Of a DNA stretch of 64,000 bases, positions 35,101 through 45,763 are shown one piece after another. The DNA is from Primulina eburnea. Taxonomy: Eukaryota; Streptophyta; Magnoliopsida; Lamiales; Gesneriaceae. The stretch spans positions 6,096,261 through 6,160,260 of the forward strand of contig NC_133114.1 in assembly GCF_022965805.1 (NCBI RefSeq), in the 5' to 3' direction. The notes under the pieces are model-generated. The model ran no database searches. It saw only the letters and a program-made list of their open reading frames with translations, and was not told the DNA's origin. The position numbers and the translations under genes are program-made. The number at the start of each line of letters is the position of its first letter. The first letter of the stretch is position 1.

Positions 35101-36459
35101 TGTGGGGACCCGGACGCTAATCATCTTCTTAATCATCATTGGGACTAATTTAATCAATTATAATAAACAGGGTCTATTTTTTTTTTTAAAAATGCGGAAG
35201 GTAATGGAATCAAACTCATAAACATATCAGTACAAAAGTATAAATCTGATACAATATACAATCATACTCATCTCAGGTTCAACCACTAACTATCAAGTGT
35301 TTAAACCCTATCTCTAGTCCAAGTCCGTAGTCTCCACTCTACTCGATCTTTCTTCACCTCTGTGACCCTGAATCTGTCCCACCTGTTGCCATGCACACAT
35401 ACAGACAAGACAACAGCCGGATAACTCCGATGAGATATAAATATCCCAATATAAAAAATGTATCAATGCAATCATATAAAACATATATAAAAGCATAAAC
35501 AATCATTAAAACATGTATTCAATCTGATTACATGAACCAATACGAATCTGTATTTAAGTCAATGACTTGTTATCTTATCTTATCTTATTTCTAATCTAGG
35601 GATCCCAATCTAATTTAGAGTTTGATATGTTGTATCGAATGTCTACAATAGACGTCGATCTACATCTAAGCTCATCGATACACCGTAAGTCTAGAGTCTT
35701 CGCGGTTCTGAAAAAGACTCGGCGGTTCTGTCCTAGCTAGACCGATCTGCCCTAGACTCCAACTATGACTCTGCTCTGAGTCAATAGATTAACATATCAA
35801 TCTGATAATCTAAAAATATCAATGCAATAAAATAAAGTATGTGATTTTGGGAAACTCAAGTCAAACCTAACTCGAGTTGTGCAATCCCGAATCAACATTT
35901 ATTTATACCTTTCTTGCTGTCAATCTGATACAATCAAAGTCTTGATTCAAAGTCTGTCACTGTTAACTCTGGCAATGACAATATCAATATTCTGTATCAA
36001 TATTATAATCAAATCACGACATCTCTGTTTAATCAAATTCTGACGGTACAACAGTACAATCTTGCGATACTGGTAATACCATATCAGTATATACCAATTC
36101 CATTAACTTATAATCAACCACCGTACAAATCTGACATCACATCTCAGTCAATTCTACTTTGAAATTCATAACAATTCTATATGATATCTGTTTCTTAATC
36201 TGACTTCGATTCTACGCTGTCTAACATGTCAAGAACATCATATATGACGTGTATTCAACTCCAACAACATCATAATTTCAAAACATGTCCAAACGTAATA
36301 AAACTTACGTCCTGTAGTAGCCTGCTTGATATAAACACAGTACCGAAGTCGGATTTAAAATCTAACGGACGGATTTCTCACAATCGCGATCCTAAGCTTC
36401 AAAGACAATTTCGATAGCGTTTCCTTCGACTTCTCGTTTCTGAAGATTTATAACGTTTG

Positions 36460-36495
<36 letters not shown>

Positions 36496-36860
36496 TACAT
36501 GCAATAAGCCAAGTGGCTCAGTGTGCCTACTGCACGTCTCGCGCATATGCGCGAGACATTCTGTCTCGGCGCGTAGCTTCACGGAGACTCGCGCATATGC
36601 GCGACACATCTTGGCGCATATGCGCGAGGTTTCTGCTCAAAAATGCCAACTTTCTGCCACCCTCGCGCATGTGCGCGAACCTCTCTGGACCTCTCGCGCA
36701 TGTGCGCGCATATAGTCGCGCATGTGCGCCGATGCCACTGTCCTCGCACATCAATTTTCACACGCAATCTCATTTCGTGTTTCGGTTAGACCTTTCATAA
36801 TTGTCTCGATTAGAAATTAATAATCGTAATTTAACACGATATAAAATCTTGGGCAATACA
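35101..36860 (-). repeat. 3' LTR of the truncated gypsy element
   Basis: 1760 bp, tgtggggacc...gggcaataca in plus coordinates. From the TATA region to its 3' end it is closely similar to the solo LTR 54369-56093 (for example gtgtatcgatgagcttagatgtagatcgac on the coding strand), but its upstream palindromes are of a different type. Confidence 0.92.
36537..36735. repeat. Array of about six to eight CGCGCATATGCGCG palindromes
   Basis: Copies such as tcgcgcatatgcgcgaga (36538), ctcgcgcatatgcgcgac (36589), ggcgcatatgcgcgagg (36614) and ctcgcgcatgtgcgcga (36662, 36693, 36716) are separated by 20-50 bp. On the coding (minus) strand they lie upstream of a (TA)n TATA region at 36459-36486. Confidence 0.9.
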
Positions 36861-36863
36861 TTT

Positions 36864-36876
36864 CTCCCCCCCCTAA
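36864..36876 (-). other. Polypurine tract of the truncated gypsy element
   Basis: The minus strand reads aggggggggag immediately before the LTR start (tgtattgccc). The sequence ggacgaaatcc upstream of it is the usual gypsy context. Confidence 0.85.
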
Positions 36877-36899
36877 GATAGGATTTCGTCCCCGAAATC

Positions 36900-37899
36900 T
36901 CAGGTAATCAATCGTATCAATAAGGAGTATATCTACAAAAACTGTATAAGAAATTTACATCATCGAAATAACTCTGAGAACTCTTGTCTCATATCTGATT
37001 CAGTTTCCCAGGTTGCTTTTTCAGTACCATGACGAGTCCATTGAACTTTCACGAGTGGAATAGTCTTCGTTCTGAGTTGTTTTTCTTTATGATCGATAAT
37101 CTGAACCGGCTTTTCAACATAACTCAAAGATTCATCAAGTTCAGCCTCGTCTGGCTATATAGCATGTGAAGCATCAGGAAGGTATTTCCTTAATAACGAT
37201 ACATGAAAGACATCATATATCCCAGATAATGAAGGCGGTAAAGCAAGTCGATAGGCACGATCTCCTATCTTCTCGAGAATCTCATAAGGCCCAATGTATC
37301 GTGGAGACAATTTCCCTTTCTTGCCAAATCTGACAACTCCTCTGAAAGGTGAAATCTTGAAGAATACTCGGTCCCCTACTTCAAATACCAACGGTCTACG
37401 TCGAACATTGGCATATTTGGCCTGTCTGTCTTGTGCTGCCTTCATTTTTCTTTCGAATTAGCTTCACTTTTTCTGTAATATCTCTGATCATGTCAGGTCC
37501 AATCCCAGGCACTTCAGAGATATCATCCCAATAGAGAAAGGATCGACATTTCTTTCCGTAGAACGCTTCGAACGGTGCCATCTCAATACTCGTCTGATAG
37601 CTATTGTTGTATGAAAATTCACAAAGCGGCAATGCATCTTTCCAATTAGTGCTAAAATCCAGCACTACTGCTCTCAGCATATCCTCCAGTGTCTGGATAG
37701 TCCGCTCTGACTGTCCGTCGGTCTGTGGATGATATGCGGTACTCAGATGTAACTTCGTACCGAGAGCCTGTTGTAAACTCTGCCAGAAGTGCGAAGTAAA
37801 TCGAGGATCACGATCTGATACAATTGACTTCGACACTCCGTGCAATCTGACCACTTCTTTGACATAGATCTCTGCCATTTGGTCAAATCTGTACGTCAT
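36900..37899 (-). pseudogene. Gypsy integrase C-terminal half and chromodomain-like tail
   Basis: The minus strand encodes [20 protein letters not shown] (second catalytic Asp), [19 protein letters not shown] (catalytic Glu), CEFSYNNSYQTSIEMAPFEA, then the GKKGKLSPRYIGPYEILEK and [15 protein letters not shown] blocks of Ty3 integrases. A frameshift lies near 37440, and a TAG at 37153 separates these from a tail (SYVEKPVQIIDHKEKQL, VQWTRHGTEKATWE) typical of the chromodomain-like end of Del/Tekay chromoviruses. The zinc-binding domain and first Asp are absent because the joint with an LTR fragment lies at 37903. Confidence 0.88.
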
Positions 37900-37903
37900 C
37901 TGT

Positions 37904-38226
37904 TGTGGGGACCCGGATGCTAATCATCTTCTTAATCATCATTGGGACTAATTTAAACAATTATAATAAACAGGGTCTAATTTTTTTAAAAAAAATGCGG
38001 AAGGTAATGGAATCAAACTCCTATACATATCAGTAAAAAAGTATAAATCTGATATAATATACAATCATACACATCTCAGGTTCAACCACTAACTATCAAG
38101 TGTTTAAACCCTATCTCTAGTCCAAGTCTGTAGTCTCCACTCTACTCGATCTTTCTTCACCTCTGTGACCCTGAATCTGTCCCACCTGTTGCCATGCACA
38201 CATACAGACAAGACAACAGCCGGTAC
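37904..38226 (-). repeat. Gypsy LTR 3'-end fragment
   Basis: Nearly identical to 35101-35423, starting tgtggggacccgga, then it stops abruptly after acaacagccgg, where unrelated sequence begins. Only about 320 bp of the LTR remain. Confidence 0.92.
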
Positions 38227-38400
38227 CAGAATTGCTGCCAAGATCTATATAAGTCCAGGAGGTCTTGGGTTCTAATCCTGGGAAGGCAAAAGCTCCAGTG
38301 CCTGGGCTGGAGAAGTTCTATGAGTAATGGGTAATGGGATAACCGTGAGGGGACTTAAGCCCAATCGGGAACAGCTCATGTGCGTATTGAGATAAATTAA
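38227..38400 (+). other. Possible tRNA-derived SINE fragment
   Basis: Ggttctaatcc at 38268-38278 fits an RNA polymerase III B box (consensus GGTTCRANTCC), within cttgggttctaatcctgggaag-type context. No convincing A box or tail is seen, so this may be only part of the adjoining LTR-like repeat. Confidence 0.25.
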
Positions 38401-41400
38401 TAAAGACTTATTTAAGAAGTGGTAATTTAGCATGTTAGTAAATATATTTTAAAAAAAAAGTTTGCATGCATGCAAGTTATTAAACTTCTTTGGTATTTTA
38501 TTAAATTCTTTTCAAGCATAAAATGCATGTTTATTTCATTAATTTATGTTTAATTATTTTATGCATTTTAGTCATAATTCATGCATGATGGGTTTTGTTT
38601 CATGAAATTTTAAAAGTTCGTACATTAAGATTTTTTAAATTGCATTCGATCGAGTAACGAAGACCGGAGAATTTTCAGGAAAGTTATTTTTATTTCTCGA
38701 ATTATTTTTATAAATTAAGTTAAAATATTTTTAAGTGTATTTGGAAAAATGAGAATTTTTGGATATTTCTACCCGCAGATTTTATTTTTTATCGGTACGC
38801 GAATTTTATCGAATCGGGAGACTTTTTAAGGGTTCGGCTTTAATTTCAAAACCTTTTCAACGCGAAATATTTTTCGGGAGCGTGTTTGAATTTAATGGGC
38901 CCACTTTTAAGCTTATTAGGTTTAATTATTTTTTTTTAACTTTTAAATATGAATTAGGGCCCATTTGTCTAATCTTAAACTATATAATTAGCACCTAATT
39001 GTTGCCCTAAGCTCCCCCACTAAACCTAATCACACCAATCAGCCGCCCACCCCCTCCACTCACAAGCTTTCTCGTGAGTTGCTGCTGCAAGGTGTCGGGG
39101 GAACCATTTTCCTCCTCAAGCAAGATTTTCCTCCCTTCGGTTGTTGACTCACCGATCTTTTGTCCAAGAGTTTTCATCAAGCACGCATTTGTATCATTCT
39201 TTACGCATCATACACTTTTTGATACTGATGTTTGTGTTCATGCATAAAGATTTCCGATCCAAGCTTGTCATTGAAAGGAATTCTGTTTCCATGCGTTTTC
39301 TTGCATCTTATAATCGTTGTTCACGTTTTTCTGAAATTTTGGTGCAAGGGGCTGCGGTTTTGTTTGTTTATGGGCTGCTAGTAGTGTTGAGATCTGTCAT
39401 GGGGTTTAGAATGTTGCTGGATGCCTACAGCTGAAGGGACGAGAGGAAGGTTCATCGGGGGTGGCACGTTCTTTGGTTCTTCAGCGTGCAGGGTTCGACC
39501 AGCACCACAGGGACCTCGCCGAGGCTTAGACCAGACCCTGGTGGGTCTGAGACGAGGCTTTGAGGGGCTCGGTCTGTGCTGGATCTGTCCTGAGCGCTGC
39601 AGATCGAGAAGGAAGAAGACGTGTTCGCTTTTGTCGTTTTGGGGTGATAGGCGAACTGATGGGAGCAGCGGCTTGCATGGGATGGTTTGCTTCGGTTCAG
39701 TAGCTTCATAGGAGTCTAGGGTGGTCCAGGTGTGTTCAGGTATGGGCTGGTTTCATTGGATGAGGGTGTGGAGCGAAACTAAGGAGGGGTGTATGAAATA
39801 GAGGGAGACTCGAGCATGATCTAAAAACCCAGCAGCTTTATGCTTCTATTAAGCTGGTTTAGGAGGTAAATTAAGGTTTTTTCGGTGACCCATAGGGGCT
39901 AGACACGTGAGGACAGTGGTGGGTACGAATATTAAATATGTTGGAAATGTGTTCGGATGTAAGAATGCAAAGAGGGCCAAGGGAAAATGATGGTAGCAGG
40001 TGCTGGCTGAGGAGTGTAGAGGTATGTCTTGGACGTTTTTAGGGCCCTTTAAATGTTTATTAGGTGTAGGAAAAAGTTGAGAAAAATTGGGTTGTGTTTC
40101 GAGTTGGTTCGGGTTAAAATCGAGACCCCAGTCCAAGTTTTAAAACGAATTGGTTAAGTTCTGATTTTGGCTCGAGTTTACGTCTAGGAATACTTTTAAA
40201 ATTGTTTTGGGACATTTTAAGGAGTTTGGTAATCTTCGGGTCAATTTTAGAGGTCCAGGGTTGAAACGACAATTTTTGGGTTTATAGGGTCAAAATGGTC
40301 ATTTTGCACCCGGGGTGAAATTTTGGTCCTGGCAGCGCCCTGAGCACAAATCATGATATTTTTAAATGTTCATGCATCACGTTTACTATTTTTACGCTAT
40401 TATAATAATTATGGTGCATGCTTAATTTAAAGAAATTAAGAGAGAAAAAGTGAGAAAGTGAAAAGCACTCCGTCTCCGCCGCGCCACGTCGTTATTTTGT
40501 TTGTTTTCTGTCAAAACAAACCAAGGCATGTTTATATCTTCTTTCACTCTTCAATCAAGCCATATAGATATTTTTAAATATCGCAAGTACATGATTTTAA
40601 TGCAAGAAGATCGAAATTGTTTATATTTAATTATGTTGGTTAATTATATTACGTGCATAAAAATATAAAATATTCATTTTGAGATTTATGCGATATTGCT
40701 TGTTGTCACTTTACTATCATGATTAAATCCGGTCGCCAGTTACCGGTCCGGTCGTCAGTTACTGGTTATGAGAGCATTACTAAGTCCTGTCGCCAGTTAC
40801 AGGCCCGGTCGCCAGTTACCGGTCAGTTCAGTTGTTTCACTCAGTACTGTGGCAGTGGTCTGATCAGACATACATTACTAAGTCCTGTCGCCAGTTACCG
40901 GTCAGTTCAGTTCAGGGACCACATGTGTAGACCATAATCTCACCAGAAAATTTATGACATGATATTTTATTACAGGGCTCCAAGGAGCAAACATTTTCAC
41001 TATGATTTTCAGTTCAGTTATGCACGTATTATAATTGCTCATGACAAGTTATTTTCACATTATGCCTCATGACATGATATTTTTATCCCATGCTATTTTA
41101 CTATATTATTTACTCGTTATTTACGATATATGCATGCTGAGTCTTTAGGCTCACTAAACTTGATTGTTGTAGGTACTGTTGATGTCTGGATCGAGGGCGG
41201 GAACCAGTGAGCCAGCTCGATTCGGCAGTAGCGGGACCCGAGGACCTCAGTTTTTTCAGCATTTACTATTTTATGATCAAACATTTTTCACGTTGCTGGA
41301 TTATTTTAAATTATTATTTTTACAAACAAACATTTACTTCCGCTGCCATTTCGAACATTAAAATTTATTTATCAGTTTATTTTATGAACGGGGTATTTTA

Positions 41401-41468
41401 ATTATTTTAAAAAGAAAATTTTTAATTTTTCGCAAATTTTCAAACATGAATTTCTGAGCCGTTATAAC
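38401..41468 (+). repeat. LTR-like repeat, plus copy
   Basis: A noncoding repeat of about 3 kb with LTR-like composition. It has gaagaccggagaattttcag near 38660, a pyrimidine-rich leader near 39050, a block of ccggtcgccagttaccgg repeats (40729-40910), a purine-rich end with acttccgctgcc, and a possible end gccgttata at 41468. A diverged copy in reverse orientation occupies 45764-48360 (its reverse complement shares gaagaccggaga, ggtacgcaaattttatcgaatc and acgaaatatttttcgg). Open frames within it (for example 39141-39711) show no domain. Class is unproven. Confidence 0.55.
40729..40910. repeat. Tandem gtcgccagttaccgg words
   Basis: Five or six copies of ggtcgccagttaccgg-like sequence lie in direct order at irregular spacing, within the LTR-like repeat. 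The inverted copy has a different run at the same place (gtaccacggttacacg and neighbours). Confidence 0.7.
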
Positions 41469-41762
41469 GTTATCATAAAACGACAAACTCTCTTCTGTTT
41501 TTCTTTTAGCAACCGCCTCGGACAGCCAGCCAGTTTTTTAAAAAAATTTTGAAATGAATAGAGTAATTGACACACCTGTTTCTCTTTCTATATCAACCTT
41601 AAACATATCGACACGTGTCCCTATGTTTACTAACGGTTGTGCAATTTATTTTTAACCGTTCATTTTATTTCATTACTCTTTACAAACTCAGATTATTTCC
41701 TTGTATCTACTGCTTTCTCGCATCTACTGCAAATATACCTCTAATCTCTTTCAAATTTAGAA
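41469..41762 (+). other. Sirevirus-type sequence between insertions and third ORF
   Basis: Noncoding AT-rich DNA including cacgtgtcc, leading to the ATG at 41763. I place it in the Sirevirus-type element because the third ORF, PPT and 3' LTR follow without a break. Confidence 0.5.
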
Positions 41763-44511
41763 ATGGCCGCAGCTTATACTTTGAATGCTTATCAGGTGAA
41801 TTTTGCATCTGTCCTCACCATTAAGGATAAGAACCTTGTAAAAATATTCAAGTCATTGGACAAATCTGGACTTCGAAAATTCTTGGAATCACCTGCTATT
41901 ATCTACAAGTCTGCTCTTCTAAATTTTTATGCCAAAGCAGAAGTTGTCGAAGGAAAGATTAACTATACATAGGGAGATGCATCAATCTCCATTGATGCTG
42001 CATTCCTCGGTTCCACCTTCTTTCTACCAATTTCTGGACCTTCCGAACTTTCGGATATCACAAAGGAAGAGATGTCTACTACTTTAACAATCTTTTCTGC
42101 TACTGGTGAAGAGCTTTCACCTTCCTGCTTCAAGAAGCTACTGAAAATTGAGTACCAGGTACTCGCTGATATCGTGGCAAAAGCCTTGTTGATTATGGCT
42201 GGAACATTTGACAAATTGACCAAAGAGAAGGTTCAAGTGATGGTGGCCATCACTTCAGAAAAGAAAGTGGATTGGAGTCGCTTTCTGTTTCGAATTATGA
42301 AGGATATGATTCTAAGGAAGGGTACTGGATTTGCTGCGCAAATCAGTAAAATGTTGAAAGATGCTGGCTTTCCTGGAACAACAGAAGAGGATGGTTCTTC
42401 GGTCACCATGACTGATGCTGATAGTGTGCTTGCTTTAAGTCCAAAGCCAACTGTTGGTGAATTTATGGCCATAAAGAAGGAGATTGGAGAATCTCAGGCT
42501 GAGGGCCAGAAGAAAATCAAAAGAAAGCGAGTTGTTGTTTTGTCTGATTCCGACAAAACAGAATCTGGATAATCAGCAGCACCCACTCAACAAGCTTCAC
42601 TGCCTCCCACTCCATCCAAGAAGAAGCCTTGCACCACCATCCGCATCAAGAAAACAGCAGCCCTTGCTGAATTGGAAAATGTCCCTCTTCGACAGGTTTT
42701 TCCATCAGTTGTCTCATCCACTAAATCTAAAACCATTGAATCAGCGCCTTCAACTGCTCAAAGCTTCAGACCAACTTCTGGTGTGGTTATTCGAGAAACG
42801 GCTACTGGTTCTTCTGCTTTTAAACCAGTAGTCCCTGCCTCTTCTGAAAAAGGAAAAGGTAAGATTACTGAGTTGTCTCAATCACCCGTGGTCCCATCAT
42901 CAACCCAAACAGCAATTGATCTTCATCTGGAAGAAATTGATATTTCAACCAGAGAAGACATGAAATTCTTTGACGATTGGCTTAAGGTACGAGTCTACCA
43001 TCCAATCACCTTTTTGAAAATTACTGTGTTTATGCTCAAACTGTGGAAAATGAGACAAAGGTCTTTGCTGCTGCCCAAACTCGAAATGTGATAGAAGCTA
43101 TAAATCGTCGAAATTACATTCTGGATAAATTCAAACAGCAGAAGATTGACATTGTTCTGAAAACATTGAAGTCAAACTTTGACTCTACTAGTCCTACTGC
43201 TTTTCATGGCAAGAATGTCATTCAAATTTTGTCGGAGCAGCTGACAATTCTATCTGAACAAATTGCTACTAAGGAACAGGCTTCTTCTCAGCCTCCAACA
43301 TTCAGTATCACCACTGTCCCTACCTTTTTGAAGACTCAGTCAGGTGGGGAACCGGCCAAAGCTTCTTCTGAAGTCAAGGTCTTTAGTACTCCTGCACCTG
43401 TAGAAGCTCCTACTCAATCATCCTCTCTGATTTTTGTTCATGATCTGGCATCAGTTGATGAAGTAATCGAATCGATTGTGCAGACTCAAGCAGCACAAGA
43501 TGACTCACTGCCAGTGATTACTACTTTTACTGATCCTCCTCCAGTCCAATCCATTCTAGAATCTGCAACTGCTACTGTCACTGCTAATGTTACGACTACT
43601 GCTTCCTCATCTCTTCCAGCACTTGAGCATTTTTCAGAAGCTCGTCAAGCTGAAATGGCAAATTTGTTGCATACTTCACCGTCTACTGTTGAGCCACAAG
43701 CCATACCTGAACTGCTGCTGATTTGCAGCAACCAGAAGAAAGGCCAACAGATCAATCTACTGCTTCAGAAGGACCTTCTGCTAAACCAGAACCAACTGTT
43801 ATCACTCAAGCAGAAGTTGTACACTCTACTGCTCTCATTATTCCTTCTCTGCAGTCTCCTGAACGCATCGCTAGAATGGAAGACATTAAACAACGATTGC
43901 TTGCAAGAACCCCTTCACCAGTTGTGGAACGCTTTGACTTAGAATTTCATATTGATGCTCTACAAAGGGATCTCGCTAATCTCTCTGACTTAGTCAAGAG
44001 GCTATCTCATGAAAATGCCGCATAAATTCATGGTGCTCAGTTCTTCCGAGACCGTTTGTCCAAAGAAATACAGACCACGGTGGAATCTATGCATAAAATG
44101 TATGCTGAGACCATTGTTTTTCGACAGGATATATCCAGAAGTTCCAGACAGATCACGCTTGCTCAATCTGACATACTAACCAGGATCACCGAACATGATG
44201 ATATCTTTCGCTCAATCTCCACTACCATGGACCTGATGGATTCCAAGATTGATTCTCAATCTCAAACTCTCACTGCTCTAAATGATCGAGTTTCTAGTCA
44301 GGCTCCATATCTAGAGACGCTGACTAATGTTATTCACAACTTATCTGAGCGAATGGATGAATTAATTGCTAGGGTCATTGCTGATTATGCCAAAAAGGGG
44401 GAAGAAGACAGAACTGGAGATAGAACTGGAGCAAGTAGCAGCAGACCTCATTCAACTGGAAGGGATCAAAATCCAGATGATGCTACCTTCAGAGATATTG
44501 GAACAAACTAA
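41763..44511 (+). pseudogene. Long third ORF of the Sirevirus-type element (env-like position), decayed
   Basis: A frame opens MAAAYTLNAYQVNFASVLTI and can be followed for about 900 codons through TAG at 41970, TAA at 42570, a shift near 43020, another near 43720 and TAA at 44023. An N-terminal block of about 270 residues looks globular (LRKFLESPAIIYKSALLNFY, LKIEYQVLADIVAKALLIM). A Ser/Thr/Pro-rich middle follows, then a C-terminal coiled coil (LTRITEHDDIFRSISTTMDL, LNDRVSSQAPYLETLTNVI) and a charged tail ending at 44511. I see no clear signal peptide or transmembrane span, so env-like refers to position only. Similar N-termini recur in predicted proteins of Lamiales as I remember, unverified. 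Function is unknown. Confidence 0.6.
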
Positions 44512-44641
44512 TATTATTTGTGTCTTAATTAACTAATTTGTGCTTTACATGAATTTTCTGGATACTAATTGTTTCTATCTGCTTCGTTATTTTTTTTCTG
44601 CTTTTCACTAACATGGAACATCTAGGTTTTGGCATCACCAC

Positions 44642-44653
44642 AAAGGAGGAAAT
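44642..44653 (+). other. Polypurine tract of the Sirevirus-type element
   Basis: Aaaggaggaaat lies directly before the 3' LTR start tgttagaac. Confidence 0.85.
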
Positions 44654-45758
44654 TGTTAGAACTAAATTTGTTGTGGAGATGCTAAGGGAAAAACCAGTAT
44701 ATATTGGATTAGCACAAAACCAGTAGATGTAAATTAGCAGAAAAACAGAAGCACTTGTATCGCGCTAAAACCAGTAGCAACACTTATCAAGTACTGCTTA
44801 ACCAAATGACTTCTCAGCGAAAAACAAAACTAGAAGGATACAAAAATTCGAAATACACACTAACAGAATCGTGTGCATCTCAAAGTCTCTAAATATTACC
44901 GTTGATCTATTAACGTGATATTAGCATTTATTGCTTCATTAAATGCCATTAAATGTTGTACGAGAACATTTAAGACGGTTTATTATTTTTAGTATGAACT
45001 GAGACTAATTGCTTTAATGTATTCTGCAAGATCCATTTTCGGCAATAAAGCTGAACCACTGAAAATTAAAAAGAGCCATTCAGATTTTTAAGTTGGATAA
45101 AGTTTATATATATGGAGACGAAGCACTTTTAAAATAGATTGAGAAGTGAACGAATCAAAATAAAACAATATCATTTGAGCATCACTAGAACTTTCAGTTA
45201 TCTCAAAAAGCTCATCACTGAAAAAGCATCACACGTTTCATTGCATACTCTTGATCGTTGAGATCATATTGTGCTAGCTATTTTCGTTGTATCTCCTTAA
45301 GCTATTCACTTCACTATTTGATTGATAGAAGAATTTGTAACTGGAAAAGAGTCCTTTCCAGAACTTAAGATCTTTCAAGTAGTTGAGTTGTAAAACTAAG
45401 AGTTTCACTAGGCGAAGAGTAAGTCCTGTTGAAGTGGGCGTGTACAACTGTTGTACTGTATTCACCAAAGTCTTTTAGTGATACCTTCTGGAAACAGAAG
45501 AAGGGGAGACGTAGAAGATTTATCTTCGAACTTCCAGAAACAAACCTTAGTCTATCTATTGCTTTTCTGCTTTACTATTTTTCACCCACTAACCAACAGA
45601 TCGTTTCCGCACATTATCTTGTGATCTGCTGGTCTTTGAACTTGAACAAGAATTGCTAATATCTCTAACAGGATTTTAGCACATCATTCAGAAGAATTAT
45701 TTAAGTTTGTCGTTGAGTTTATTCAACCCCCCTTCTAAACCCAACCCGATCCTCAACA
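44654..45758 (+). repeat. Sirevirus-type 3' LTR, intact
   Basis: 1105 bp, tgttagaac...gatcctcaaca, followed by the target duplication gcatg. It shows the uninterrupted version of the 5' LTR, including the 28 bases lost at 14944/14945. Confidence 0.96.
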
Positions 45759-45763
45759 GCATG

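Larger units (their letters stand above)
35101..38226 (-). mobile_element. Truncated Ty3/gypsy chromovirus-like element, minus strand
   Basis: From right to left: an LTR 3'-end fragment (37904-38226), integrase C-terminal half and chromodomain-like tail (37899 to about 36900), PPT, and a complete 3' LTR (36860 to 35101). PBS, gag, protease, RT and RNase H are missing. The fragment LTR abuts integrase sequence exactly at its canonical end (tgtggggacc), so a deletion or a second insertion of the same family made this joint. Left flank 35096-35100 is gtgcc, with no matching copy at the other side. Confidence 0.85.
14666..45758 (+). mobile_element. Sirevirus-type Ty1/copia element with nested insertions
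   Basis: Both outer ends are the same LTR (tgttagaac...cctcaaca), and gcatg flanks them at 14661-14665 and 45759-45763, so the 31-kb span is one insertion later filled by others. Order on the plus strand: 5' LTR (14666-14944 plus 27192-27991), PBS, gag, protease, integrase, RT and RNase H (to 34535), an antisense ORF, a long third ORF (41763-44511), PPT, 3' LTR. A long C-terminal gag extension with Ser/Asp/Glu-rich and coiled-coil segments, and an extra ORF after pol, are Sirevirus traits. About nine differences in the first 280 bases of the two LTRs suggest it is clearly older than the copia element nested in it. Confidence 0.92.

Noticed and set aside
36513..36800. Open frames over the second palindrome array
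   Set aside because: Same repeat artefact as at 15049-15585, with no domain.
39141..39711. Possible host gene in the LTR-like repeat
   Set aside because: No domain is recognisable, the frames overlap on both strands, and the region has a diverged inverted copy at 45764-48360, so it is repeat DNA.
35101..41468. One LTR element bounded by both ends of this block
   Set aside because: The left end is a gypsy LTR on the minus strand and the right end belongs to a different plus-strand repeat. No shared target duplication was found.
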